The notes beneath the pieces are model-generated. The model worked only from the letters and a program-made list of their open reading frames with translations, searched no databases and had not been told where the DNA came from. From an uncultured Alphaproteobacteria bacterium (GTDB lineage: Bacteria > Pseudomonadota > Alphaproteobacteria > CAAGCB01 > CAG-977), in assembly GCA_944390195.1 (NCBI GenBank), contig CALXOZ010000005.1, positions 56,938 to 120,937 on the forward strand: 64,000 nt of DNA, given 5' to 3'. Each line of letters starts with the position of its first letter. Within the stretch, counting starts at the first letter, position 1. Positions 21,539 to 29,927 of the stretch are shown piece by piece. A program made the position numbers and the translations under genes.

Positions 21539-22948
21539 ATGTATAATCCCAAGTCTTTAAAGGCCGAAGAATTTATCAACCATGACGAGATCATGGACAC
21601 GTTGGCTTATGCCGAACAGAATAAACACAATGCCGAACTGATCGACCGGATCATTGAAAAAGCGAAACTTTGGAAAGGTTTGGATCACAGGGAAGCTTCC
21701 GTTTTGCTGGCGTGCGATCTGCCCGACAGAAACGAACAGATTTTCAAACTGGCGGAACAGCTCAAGAAGGACTTTTACGGCAACCGCATCGTATTATTTG
21801 CGCCGTTGTATTTATCGAACTATTGCGTTAACGGGTGCGTTTATTGCCCGTATCACGCCAAGAACAAACACATTCCGCGCAAGAAACTGACACAGGAACA
21901 GATCAAGGCGGAAGTCATCGCGTTGCAGGATATGGGACACAAGCGTCTGGCTTTGGAAGCCGGAGAAGACCCCGTCAACAACCCGATCGAGTATATTTTG
22001 GAAAGCATTCAGACGATTTATTCGATCAAGCACAAGAACGGCGCCATTCGCCGCGTCAATGTTAATATTGCGGCGACAACGGTCGAGAATTACCGTAAAT
22101 TGAAAGACGCCGGTATCGGGACGTATATTCTGTTTCAGGAAACGTATAACAAGGAATCTTACGAAAGACTGCATCCGACAGGACCGAAACACAATTACGC
22201 CTATCATACCGAAGCGATGGATCGCGCGATGCAGGGCGGCATAGACGATGTCGGCCTGGGCGTTTTGTACGGATTGGAAAATTACGCTTACGAATTTGCG
22301 GGATTGCTGATGCATGCGGAACATTTGGAAGCCGTTCACGGTGTCGGCCCTCACACGATTTCAGTGCCGCGCATTTGTCCGGCGGACGATATCGATCCGA
22401 GTTCGTTCAAAGACGCTTTGCCGGACGATATTTTCGCAAAGATCATCGCGTGTATTCGCGTGTCGACCCCGTACACGGGCATGATCATTTCCACGCGTGA
22501 AAGCCAGCGTATGCGCGAACGGGCGTTGCATTTGGGGATTTCCCAGATCAGCGGGGCGTCATCGACTTCTGTCGGAGGGTACGTTGTTCGTGAAACGGAA
22601 ACGGCGCAGTTTGACCGTGCGGACACGCGCACGTTGGACGAAGTCATCAAATGGCTGATGGATATGGGATACATTCCGAGCTTTTGCACGGCGTGCTATC
22701 GTGCGGGGCGCACGGGCGACCGGTTTATGGATTTGTGCAAGTCCAAACAGATTTTGAACTGCTGCCACCCGAACGCTTTGATGACGCTGAAAGAGTATCT
22801 GGAAGATTACGCGTCCCCCGAAACGAAAAAAGTGGGATATGAGTTGATTCAACGCGAACTGGGCAATATTACCAATCCGAAAGTCCGCGAGGTGTGCGAA
22901 GACCATTTGGAACATATTGCTTTGGGTGAAAGGGATTTCAGGTTTTAA
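21539..22948 (+). CDS. hydG: [FeFe]-hydrogenase maturase HydG (radical SAM tyrosine lyase)
   Basis: 469 residues, full length. The radical-SAM cluster motif CX3CX2C is at Cys96, Cys100, Cys103 (NYCVNGCVYCPYH), and the C-terminal cluster Cys residues lie in CTACYRAGRTGDRFM. HydG splits tyrosine to make the CO and CN ligands of the H-cluster. Its partners HydE and HydF and the hydrogenase HydA are not in this window. AAAGGAG precedes the ATG. Codons are noticeably richer in G and C at third positions than in flanking genes, as in the next gene. Confidence 0.97.
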   Translation: MYNPKSLKAEEFINHDEIMDTLAYAEQNKHNAELIDRIIEKAKLWKGLDHREASVLLACDLPDRNEQIFKLAEQLKKDFYGNRIVLFAPLYLSNYCVNGCVYCPYHAKNKHIPRKKLTQEQIKAEVIALQDMGHKRLALEAGEDPVNNPIEYILESIQTIYSIKHKNGAIRRVNVNIAATTVENYRKLKDAGIGTYILFQETYNKESYERLHPTGPKHNYAYHTEAMDRAMQGGIDDVGLGVLYGLENYAYEFAGLLMHAEHLEAVHGVGPHTISVPRICPADDIDPSSFKDALPDDIFAKIIACIRVSTPYTGMIISTRESQRMRERALHLGISQISGASSTSVGGYVVRETETAQFDRADTRTLDEVIKWLMDMGYIPSFCTACYRAGRTGDRFMDLCKSKQILNCCHPNALMTLKEYLEDYASPETKKVGYELIQRELGNITNPKVREVCEDHLEHIALGERDFRF

Positions 22949-23031
22949 GTTTTTTTGTTGAAAATGTAATGGCATAATCGTTCCTCATATAATAAACTGA
23001 AACAAAGGTTTATTTATGAAAGGACAGTTCA

Positions 23032-25602
23032 TTGTTTACATTGGACATCAACGGTCAAACCGTTACGACACAAGAAGATAAAACACTGCTTTCTTTATTA
23101 AGGGACGACTTGCACTTAACGGCGGCGAAGGACGGCTGTTCCCAAGGCGTGTGCGGAACGTGCACGATTGTCGTTGACGGCAAGGCGGTCAAGGCCTGCG
23201 TTCAGAAGGTATCGAAGTTTGTGGGCAAAAAGATCATTACGGTCGAAGGGCTGACACCGCGGGAAAAAGCCGTTTATGAACATTGCTTTGCGGAAGCGGG
23301 CGCCGTTCAGTGCGGCTTTTGCATACCGGGCATGGTCATGTGCGCCAAAGCGTTGATTGACGCCAATCCGACCCCTTCGCCCGAAGACGTCAAGAAAGCC
23401 ATTCGCGGTAACATCTGCCGTTGTACGGGGTATAAGAAGATCGAGGAAGCCATTTTAATGGCGGCGGAATATTTCCGTGAAAACAAACCGATTCCCGCCG
23501 ATCCAGAAAGTCTGGGGTTGTCGCAAAGGTTTAAACGCCTTGACGCGGCGGAAAAAGTCAACGGGACGGGACTTTATACGGACGATCTGACTTTTCCCGA
23601 TATGCTGTACGCCAAAGCGGTGCGTTCGAAATATCCGCGCGCTTTGGTCAGGAAAATCGATGTGTCCAAAGCCGTTGCCCACCCCGATTGCGTGCGCGTT
23701 TTGACCGCGAAAGACGTGCCGTTTAACAAGCACGGTCATATCTTTACGGATTGGGACGTCATGATCGCCGAAGGCGACATCACTCGCTATGTGGGCGATG
23801 CGGTCGCTTTGGTCGCGGTGACCAGAAAAGAGGTGTTGGACGAAGTCGTCAATCTGGTCGAAGTCGATTTTGAAGAATTGCCCGCCGTAACGACAATCGA
23901 AGCGGCTTTGGCGCCCGATGCGCCGAAACTGCATGAAAACGGCAACATCATGTCGCGCGCCGAATTGAAACGGGGCAACGCGGACGAAGCGATCAAAAAC
24001 GCGAAATACGTTGTCACGCAAAAGTATTCGACACCGCTGCAGGATCACGCTTTTATGGAACCCGAATGCGCGGTGGCCGTTCCCGAAGGCGATGACGCTT
24101 TGACGGTTTACACGGGCTCTCAGTCTATTTATGACGATCAGCGCGAAATCGCGGCGATGCTGAAACTGCCCGCCGAAAAGGTTCATGTGCATTCTCAGCT
24201 GGTCGGCGGGGGCTTTGGCGGCAAGGAAGACATGAGCGTGCAACATCACGCCGCTTTGATGGCGTGGGTGACCAAAAAGCCGGTCAAGGTGAAGTTTTCA
24301 CGTCAGGAAAGTCTGGATTATCACCCCAAACGCCACCCGATGGAACTGGAAATCACGACGGCTTGCGATGAAAACGGGATTTTGACCGCTTTGAAAGGAA
24401 AAGTTTACACCGATACGGGCGCTTACGCGTCTTTGGGCGCGCCTGTCTTGCACAGGACGTGCACGCACGCGGCGGGACCGTATCATTTCCATAATGTCGA
24501 TATCGAAGGAACGGCGGTTTACACGAATAACGTTGTCGCGGGGGCTTTCCGCGGCTTCGGGGTGACGCAAAGCTGCTTTGCGATGGAAAACAACTTAAAC
24601 CTTTTGGCGGAAAAAGTCGGTATTTCCCCGTGGGAAATCCGTTACAGAAACGCGATCCGTCCGGGGCAGGAACTGCCGAACGGGCAAATCGCCGATCAAA
24701 GCGTGACGTTGGCGCAATGTCTGGAAGCGGTTAAAGACGTTTACGAGTCTTCACCTTATGCGGGGATCGCGTGCGGGTTTAAAAACTCGGGCGTGGGTAT
24801 GGGGCTGAATGATGTCGGACGATGCTTGCTGTCCGTTGAAGACGGAAAAGTGCATATCCGCACTTCCGCCGCCTGTATCGGGCAGGGGCTGGCGACGGTG
24901 TGCGCGACAATTGTTTGCACACAGACGGGATTGCCGCCCGCAAGCGTGATCCATGAAGCTCCCGATACGAAACGGACGCCGAACGCGGGCACGACAACGG
25001 CTTCGCGTCAGACGGTACTGACCGGAGAAGCCACCAGACAAGCCGCGGAAATGTTGAAAGCCGAACTGGACGCGGGCAAGACGCTGGCGGATCTGGAAGG
25101 GCGTGAATTTTTCGCCGAATACGCACCGCCGACGGACGCTTTGGGATCGGATAAAAAGAACCCCGTCAGCCATGTGACGTACGGTTACGGCGTGCAGGTG
25201 GTCGTTTTGGACGAAACGGGCAAAGTGCAAAAAGTCGTTGCCGCTTACGATGTCGGAACGCCTGTCAACATTCAGGCGGTCGAAGGACAGATCGAAGGCG
25301 GGATCGTGATGGGACTGGGCTTTGCTTTGACCGAAGATTTCCGCACGGAAAACGGTTATCCGAAAGAAAAGCTGGGGACTTTGGGCTTGATGCGTTCCAC
25401 CGATGCGCCGCAAATGCAGGTGATTTTGTGTGAATCCGAAACCAAAAACCCGATGGCGTTCGGGGCGAAAGGGTGCGGCGAACTGGCGGCCATTCCGACA
25501 GCGCCGGCGTGTTCCCATGCGTATTATCGGTTGGACGGTAAATTCAGGACATCTTTGCCGTTACAGGAAACATTTTATAAAAAACCGAAAAAGAGCGTTT
25601 AA
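23032..25602 (+). CDS. Molybdenum hydroxylase, selenium-dependent xanthine dehydrogenase-like
   Basis: 856 residues fusing an N-terminal ferredoxin-like domain (Cys36, Cys41, Cys44, Cys56), a second [2Fe-2S] helical domain (Cys94, Cys97, Cys129, Cys131) and the large molybdopterin domains (RLDAAEKVNGTGLYTDD, QLVGGGFGGKED, GAFRGFGVTQ, and the active-site Glu in FGAKGCGELAAIP). There is no FAD domain. The arrangement and sequence resemble the selenium-dependent xanthine dehydrogenase (TIGR03311-type) group, which hydroxylates purines or related heterocycles. The start is TTG at 23032 with GAAAGGA 8 bases upstream; an ATG just before is out of frame. No selenium-insertion or Mo-cofactor genes are nearby. 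Confidence 0.88.
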   Translation: MFTLDINGQTVTTQEDKTLLSLLRDDLHLTAAKDGCSQGVCGTCTIVVDGKAVKACVQKVSKFVGKKIITVEGLTPREKAVYEHCFAEAGAVQCGFCIPGMVMCAKALIDANPTPSPEDVKKAIRGNICRCTGYKKIEEAILMAAEYFRENKPIPADPESLGLSQRFKRLDAAEKVNGTGLYTDDLTFPDMLYAKAVRSKYPRALVRKIDVSKAVAHPDCVRVLTAKDVPFNKHGHIFTDWDVMIAEGDITRYVGDAVALVAVTRKEVLDEVVNLVEVDFEELPAVTTIEAALAPDAPKLHENGNIMSRAELKRGNADEAIKNAKYVVTQKYSTPLQDHAFMEPECAVAVPEGDDALTVYTGSQSIYDDQREIAAMLKLPAEKVHVHSQLVGGGFGGKEDMSVQHHAALMAWVTKKPVKVKFSRQESLDYHPKRHPMELEITTACDENGILTALKGKVYTDTGAYASLGAPVLHRTCTHAAGPYHFHNVDIEGTAVYTNNVVAGAFRGFGVTQSCFAMENNLNLLAEKVGISPWEIRYRNAIRPGQELPNGQIADQSVTLAQCLEAVKDVYESSPYAGIACGFKNSGVGMGLNDVGRCLLSVEDGKVHIRTSAACIGQGLATVCATIVCTQTGLPPASVIHEAPDTKRTPNAGTTTASRQTVLTGEATRQAAEMLKAELDAGKTLADLEGREFFAEYAPPTDALGSDKKNPVSHVTYGYGVQVVVLDETGKVQKVVAAYDVGTPVNIQAVEGQIEGGIVMGLGFALTEDFRTENGYPKEKLGTLGLMRSTDAPQMQVILCESETKNPMAFGAKGCGELAAIPTAPACSHAYYRLDGKFRTSLPLQETFYKKPKKSV

Positions 25603-25605
25603 AAA

Positions 25606-25635
25606 AAAGCTTCCGATGCAAATCGGAAGCTTTTT
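25606..25635 (+). terminator. Rho-independent terminator after the molybdenum hydroxylase
   Basis: A 9-bp perfect stem (GCTTCCGAT / ATCGGAAGC) with a GCAA loop, A-rich before and TTTTT after, seven bases past the stop codon. Confidence 0.9.
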
Positions 25636-25663
25636 AGCTTTACGATCCCGCCTGTAATATCAT

Positions 25664-25848
25664 ATCATCACTCTTGCAGCCGATAGGTCGGTTGCGGAGT
25701 GTCGAAGCTCCTCATCAATAATTAATCCGCCCTTTTTACGAGGGAGCCGGAGAGATAAGCACATTTGTGTCGAATAATCCGGACTGAATTGATGCAGTTT
25801 CGAACTCCCTCACCTTGAGCGCACGCTTGAGGTGAGTTTGTTTTTTTA
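25664..25848 (+). ncRNA. Structured RNA element, copy 1, ending in an intrinsic terminator
   Basis: About 180 bases that can fold into a defined structure. Hairpin one: CACTC (25669-25673) and GCAGCCGA pair with TCGGTTGC and GAGTG (25697-25701). TCGAA 25702-25706 can pair with TTCGA 25799-25803 and closes a multibranch. Inside it, CATCAAT (25713-25719) pairs with ATTGATG (25788-25794), CCGGA (25747-25751) with TCCGG (25778-25782), and two small hairpins fill the rest. A long hairpin at 25809-25836 (CTCACCTTGAG / CTTGAGGTGAG) followed by a T run is a terminator. It lies just upstream of the XRE-like gene. Whether it is a free RNA or a leader that controls read-through is open. I could not match it to a known family. 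Confidence 0.75.
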
Positions 25849-25869
25849 ACAAAGTAAGGAGTGAAACAA

Positions 25870-26094
25870 ATGTCAAAAGCGCATACACCGACAGATTTTA
25901 AATATCATCTTTCAGAAATGTTCAGGCGAGAACGTCTGCAACACGGTTTTAATACGATAGAAGAAGTGTCCGAAGCCAGCGGAGTGGGGACGGATCAACT
26001 GATGTCTTTGGAATTGGGAAAAATCCCTGATAGGAACGTTATTTTCCGGTTGGCAAGATTTTATAAAAAACGTGTCCGGATCAGTTTCGTATAA
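25870..26094 (+). CDS. Small XRE-type helix-turn-helix protein, copy 1
   Basis: 74 residues. Residues about 18-65 have the XRE/Cro pattern: FRRERLQHGFNTIEEVSEAS, then GVGTDQLMSLELGKIPDRNV as turn and recognition helix, then LARFYKKRV. There is no second domain, so it is probably a compact DNA-binding repressor or antitoxin-like protein; target unknown. The ATG at 25870 has GGAG 8 bases upstream, directly after the RNA element's terminator. The second copy at 26332 differs only at codon 2 (Ser here, Ala there). Confidence 0.85.
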   Translation: MSKAHTPTDFKYHLSEMFRRERLQHGFNTIEEVSEASGVGTDQLMSLELGKIPDRNVIFRLARFYKKRVRISFV

Positions 26095-26126
26095 ATAGAG
26101 CTTTACTCTGTTCTTTAATTTATTTT

Positions 26127-26310
26127 ATCATCACTCTTGCAGCCGATAGGTCGGTTGCGGAGTGTCGAAGCTCCTTAACAACAATTAGTCCGCCCTTTTT
26201 AGGAGGGAGCCGGAGAGATAAGCACACCTGTGTCGAATAATCCGGACTGAGTTGTTACAGTTTCGAACTCCCTCACCTTGAGCGTACGCTTAAGGTGAGT
26301 TTGTTTTTTA
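26127..26310 (+). ncRNA. Structured RNA element, copy 2, ending in an intrinsic terminator
   Basis: Second copy of the 25664 element at an offset of 463 bases. All helices of copy 1 are kept. In the multibranch helix, TAACAAC (26176-26182) pairs with GTTGTTA (26251-26257); relative to copy 1 three base pairs have changed on both sides at once (C-G to T-A, T-A to A-T, T-A to C-G). Other changes fall in loops, or turn a T-G pair into T-A in the terminator stem (26272-26299). This pattern is direct evidence that the fold is under selection. Confidence 0.78.
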
Positions 26311-26331
26311 ACAAAATAAGGAGTGGAACAA

Positions 26332-26556
26332 ATGGCAAAAGCGCATACACCGACAGATTTTAAATATCATCTTTCAGAAATGTTCAGGCGAGAACGTCTG
26401 CAACACGGTTTTAATACGATAGAAGAAGTGTCCGAAGCCAGCGGAGTGGGGACGGATCAACTGATGTCTTTGGAATTGGGAAAAATCCCTGATAGGAACG
26501 TTATTTTCCGGTTGGCAAGATTTTATAAAAAACGTGTCCGGATCAGTTTCGTATAA
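26332..26556 (+). CDS. Small XRE-type helix-turn-helix protein, copy 2
   Basis: 74 residues, identical to the protein at 25870 except Ala instead of Ser at position 2; at DNA level the two genes differ by one base, so even synonymous sites are unchanged. The helix-turn-helix core again spans about 18-65. GGAG precedes the ATG, directly after the second RNA element. Similarity between the two units ends at the stop codon, which places the duplication boundary there. Confidence 0.85.
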   Translation: MAKAHTPTDFKYHLSEMFRRERLQHGFNTIEEVSEASGVGTDQLMSLELGKIPDRNVIFRLARFYKKRVRISFV

Positions 26557-26575
26557 TAATAAAATCATATGATAT

Positions 26576-26626
26576 GAAGCTCTGCCGGATAAAAAAGAAC
26601 TTTTTTCGCTTTAATGGCAGAGCTTC
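26576..26626. terminator. Bidirectional-terminator-like inverted repeat between convergent genes
   Basis: GAAGCTCTGCC (26576-26586) and GGCAGAGCTTC (26616-26626) form an 11-bp perfect stem; inside it AAAAAAG and TTTTTT can pair further. It separates the second XRE gene from the convergent unknown gene ending at 26688, so a shared terminator is likely. Confidence 0.55.
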
Positions 26627-26687
26627 TTACTGAAATCCTTATAGGGATAAAAAAATTGTTTTGAAAAAAATTTTCTTTTTATATTCT

Positions 26688-27479
26688 TTATGCGAGTAAG
26701 CTTAAAATTCTGTTGGCGGCACTGTCGTTTTGACTTTCACGCAGTGTCGCCAGATTTGTATAACCCGCAGACAGGATATCGCACGCCCCTTGTGCCGCCA
26801 AAACACTTCCGCTTGCCGTCACCGACCCCATAGCGGCTTCCGCTTTGGCCAAAGCAATATCCCCTTCGGTCATTTGCGTATGATCAATTGATTGTTCCTG
26901 CGTGACATAATCGTGTTCGTATTTGTCACCCAACTGTACCTGTAAAGCATACAAGGTATCTTCCGATACCGGTTTTCCGTCCTTTGTCGTTACATGAATG
27001 TAAAACGTACCGCCTTTTTTAACCTGAAATTCCCCGCGCATCAGCTGATCAAACGCTTCGGTTTGATCGCCGTGTCCTTCTTCATTCGTTGCGACCAATG
27101 TTTGACGGTTGCTGACATACTGGTAAACTTCAACCTTCAACCCCTGACCTTTAAACTGTTCGATCGCTTTTTCAAAATTCGTCGCCGCATCTTCCAATTC
27201 ATCGGTGGCCGTTGTTTCCTCATTGTCCTTTTGCTCGTTCGCGGCAGACAGATTGACAGCCGTTAAACGCAATTTTCCCCGAGATGTCACTGTAAAAGAA
27301 AACCAGTCTTCCGTTTCGTTTTCGGAAAGCGTCGTAATCATGTTCAATCGGGAATAATTTAAACGGGCTTGCCCGATATCACGCGCCGTTCTGATCGAAT
27401 CGGCATACGTATCCGTTGTCGTTTTTTCCCACGACTGGGTATTTACCGGTGTTGTTGTGTTTAAAACAGTCGCTACCAT
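26688..27479 (-). CDS. Protein of unknown function with a pre-peptidase-like (PPC) beta domain
   Basis: 263 residues. The central part (LSENETEDWFSFTVTSRGKL, LRLTAVNLSA, GLKVEVYQYVSN, then GTFYIHVTT and TLYALQVQLG) follows the strand order of bacterial pre-peptidase C-terminal domains: EDWFSFTV, a GKLRL strand, and a closing Y-LQVQLG strand. The C-terminal ~60 residues are Ala/Ser-rich helices. No signal peptide is seen. I prefer the ATG at 27479 with AAGAG upstream over a GTG at 27497. Function unknown; it ends against an 11-bp inverted repeat and lies downstream of the cyclase gene on the same strand. Confidence 0.65.
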   Translation of the reverse strand: MVATVLNTTTPVNTQSWEKTTTDTYADSIRTARDIGQARLNYSRLNMITTLSENETEDWFSFTVTSRGKLRLTAVNLSAANEQKDNEETTATDELEDAATNFEKAIEQFKGQGLKVEVYQYVSNRQTLVATNEEGHGDQTEAFDQLMRGEFQVKKGGTFYIHVTTKDGKPVSEDTLYALQVQLGDKYEHDYVTQEQSIDHTQMTEGDIALAKAEAAMGSVTASGSVLAAQGACDILSAGYTNLATLRESQNDSAANRILSLLA

Positions 27480-27545
27480 GTTATAACTCTTATGCACGAT
27501 ACCATTTTTTCAGTGTAGCATTTTTATAAAAAATCGAAAACGGTT

Positions 27546-29468
27546 TTAAAGTTGAGGCAGAATATCTGATAAGTTTGTTTCTGTAGCTGTATCCGGTGTT
27601 GCTTTCTCTTCTGTAAGATTGTTTTCTTTTTGTGTCGGATTTTCGTTATTCCAAACGACTTCGTACAGGCTTTGAGGCGTGTCGATCCCTTTTAGATTAA
27701 AATTGCCCAATGCGCGAAAGGTGTAGTTTTTTCCGGCTGCCAGTTCTTTGACAACAGAAGAAACATAAATTTGATTTTTGTTAGCTTGAGCGCATACGCG
27801 GGAAGCAATTTGCACAGTCAAGCCGAAAAGGTCGTTGTTTTCCACGATGGGTTCTCCGGCATTTAAGCCGATACGGATTTCCAAAGGAACGGTCGGAGCG
27901 CTGTCATTGTAAGTTTTTACGGCTTGTTGAATGGCTATGGCGGCGTCTATGGCATTGGAAGCCCACATGAACGAAGCCATGATACCGTCTCCGGTTTGTT
28001 TGATTTCTTCACCGTTGCACGCGGATAAAGCTTCACGGACGATTGTGTTGTGACGATGCACCAGTTGTTGGGCAAGTTTGTCTCCCAACGTCTGGGTCAA
28101 ATGGGTTGATGACACGATATCGGTGAACATGATCGTATAAATGCCCGAAACAATGTCTTTTTTATCAGGATTTAACCAGTTCGACATGGTTGATCGAATG
28201 AGGTTGATCAATTCAGGTGAGGCTTTATTTTTTAAATAGATTTCCATGCTTTTGGCACCGTTTTTAATAACGGATAAATATTCTGGTTCAAGCATGTATT
28301 CTTCTATTTTGTCGTAAAACAAGAGGGCTAAAGCCGGTGTGCGTCCCAATAATTCAAGCAAGCCAGAAAGCATAAGGCGATTTTGTTGATCGGAAAGTTG
28401 TCGCATACGGCATATCTGTTCACAAGCGCCGGCAAGAAACAGCTCTATGCCAAAGCGCGTATAGGTGTTTAACAGCGTGTTTTGTTCCTGTAAAATGTGC
28501 AAAATGATGGAAAGGAATGTTGTTAATTGCAGATATTCGCGTTCTATTTCTTCGGGAATGACGGTACCGTCTTGTTTTTCAACATTGGTATCGGCTTCGT
28601 TTTTTTCTTTTAAAGCCGATTCTTGTTCTTCTTCCTGTTTTTTTCTTTCCTCTTCCAGCCTTTTTTGTTCTTCTTCCTGTTTTTTTCTTTCCTCTTCCAG
28701 CCTTTTTTGTTCTTCTTCTTGGGCTTTCTTTTCTTCCTCTTGTGCTTTTTTTTGAGCTTCTGCCATACGTTGACTGAATGTCTTTTGTCCTGTCAGAGTA
28801 TCAAAAAAATCAAAAAATTGATGAATGATTTTTGCAATAAAAGATTCTGAGTCTGATTTTTTATCTCCGATCTCATATAACTCACGTTCTGAATAGGTTG
28901 ATGTTTTTGTTTCCGAAGGCAATAAAGTGGAGTGATCGGGTGTTTTTTTCTCTTTTTCCAGCAACTCGTCCCAGTCGACCCATTTTACGGATGTGGAAAT
29001 TGAAATGATTAAAAAGAAAAAAATAAACATACCAAAGACGAATTGTCCGGTAAGCCCGCGTGGTATCAACCCGATTGAAGACATGATTTGCAAGATTACA
29101 ACCGTGATCATGCCCGATGCCATCATTGAAAAGACAATGGACATTAAAATCATAATGATCCCTTCCGCCAGTCCGGATTTCTTTTTCGGGCTTTGTTTGA
29201 CGGTTACAGGAATGGCGCTGTTGGTGTAAGGGAATGATTTTTTTTGTTGCGGTTTTGGAATATCGCTGAGATAAACCATTGTTTCAAGAAAGGTTTGAGT
29301 ATTGATATTATATGTTTCACGAACGACTTTTGTCGGGCGATGTTCGGAAAGTTCCACACTTTTGGCATACTCGATTGCTTGGATACGCTGTTCGGAGGGA
29401 TAACGTCCCAACAGATCCCATGTATTATTGTGATAAACATATACTTCGTAATGAACAATACCGGACAC
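27546..29468 (-). CDS. Class III adenylate cyclase with two membrane segments and coiled coil
   Basis: 640 residues. An N-terminal soluble domain (YEVYVYHNNTWDLLGRYPSE, about 1-75) is followed by two hydrophobic segments (about 100-130 and 138-158), an extreme Glu/Lys/Gln coiled coil (about 240-295), a helical region and the catalytic domain (about 440-615). Metal-binding Asp residues are in FTDIVSSTHLTQ and QTGDGIMASF; the Lys of EEIK and the Asp of NDLFG suggest ATP rather than GTP; the transition-state Arg is in IASRVC. It would make cAMP at the inner membrane. GTG start at 29468, with AGGA upstream. No cAMP-binding regulator is in the window. Confidence 0.9.
   Translation of the reverse strand: MSGIVHYEVYVYHNNTWDLLGRYPSEQRIQAIEYAKSVELSEHRPTKVVRETYNINTQTFLETMVYLSDIPKPQQKKSFPYTNSAIPVTVKQSPKKKSGLAEGIIMILMSIVFSMMASGMITVVILQIMSSIGLIPRGLTGQFVFGMFIFFFLIISISTSVKWVDWDELLEKEKKTPDHSTLLPSETKTSTYSERELYEIGDKKSDSESFIAKIIHQFFDFFDTLTGQKTFSQRMAEAQKKAQEEEKKAQEEEQKRLEEERKKQEEEQKRLEEERKKQEEEQESALKEKNEADTNVEKQDGTVIPEEIEREYLQLTTFLSIILHILQEQNTLLNTYTRFGIELFLAGACEQICRMRQLSDQQNRLMLSGLLELLGRTPALALLFYDKIEEYMLEPEYLSVIKNGAKSMEIYLKNKASPELINLIRSTMSNWLNPDKKDIVSGIYTIMFTDIVSSTHLTQTLGDKLAQQLVHRHNTIVREALSACNGEEIKQTGDGIMASFMWASNAIDAAIAIQQAVKTYNDSAPTVPLEIRIGLNAGEPIVENNDLFGLTVQIASRVCAQANKNQIYVSSVVKELAAGKNYTFRALGNFNLKGIDTPQSLYEVVWNNENPTQKENNLTEEKATPDTATETNLSDILPQL
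28628..28711 (-). repeat. Two 42-bp coding repeats in the cyclase coiled coil
   Basis: The 14-residue unit EEEQKRLEEERKKQ occurs twice in succession, encoded by two identical-looking 42-bp stretches, flanked by further EEE-rich sequence. Confidence 0.75.
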
Positions 29469-29576
29469 AAAAACTTTCCTGAAAATGTTTTATTTGAATG
29501 CGTTATTATAAAAAAAACGATCAAAATATCCAAGTATTGTTTTAAAAAACACTTGCCAGAGCTAAAAGAGGAAATC

Positions 29577-29608
29577 AAAAAAAACGGCTTTTATCAAAGC
29601 CGTTTTTA
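29577..29608 (-). terminator. Rho-independent terminator of rpmE
   Basis: On the minus strand AACGGCTTT and AAAGCCGTT form a stem with a GATA loop followed by TTTTTT, within 20 bases of the rpmE stop. Confidence 0.88.
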
Positions 29609-29621
29609 AACCATGCAAAAA

Positions 29622-29846
29622 TTATTTTTTGCTTGTGAATGCAGCAAAGCGTTTGTTGTATTTAGCCAATTGACCACCACTGTCGATCAAACGATAGATG
29701 CCTGTCCAAGCCGGGTGAGCCAACGGGTCAATATCCAAACGAATTGTATCGCCTTCTTTGCCCATTGTCGAACGGGTTTTAAATTCTGTTCCGTCTGTCA
29801 TAACAACGGTGATTTCATGGTAATTCGGATGAATATCTTTTTTCAT
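29622..29846 (-). CDS. rpmE: 50S ribosomal protein L31
   Basis: 74 residues: [20 protein letters not shown], then [20 protein letters not shown] and AWTG. This is the alphaproteobacterial L31 form that lacks the paired zinc Cys residues found in other bacteria. The ATG at 29846 has GGAG 9 bases upstream; the longer in-frame reading is not needed. It belongs to the large ribosomal subunit and bridges to the small subunit. Own terminator; it sits beside the OmpA/MotA block as in related genomes. Confidence 0.96.
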   Translation of the reverse strand: MKKDIHPNYHEITVVMTDGTEFKTRSTMGKEGDTIRLDIDPLAHPAWTGIYRLIDSGGQLAKYNKRFAAFTSKK

Positions 29847-29927
29847 AAATTTTGCTCCAGACAATCAATAAGCTTTTTCTCTATACTCTAAAAGTTCCAA
29901 AGTTTCAAGATGATTTACAATAAAAAA

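Noticed and set aside
23455..24249. Long antisense frames inside the molybdenum hydroxylase gene (also 24751-25518)
   Set aside because: They follow from the GC-rich codon use of the sense gene, have no ribosome sites and resemble no protein.
25664..25848. Molybdenum-cofactor riboswitch associated with the upstream molybdenum enzyme
   Set aside because: It lies downstream of that enzyme's terminator, and both copies precede XRE genes, not molybdenum genes.
25664..26556. Retron or type III toxin-antitoxin locus
   Set aside because: No reverse transcriptase and no short tandem RNA repeats before a ToxN-like gene; the protein is a helix-turn-helix protein.
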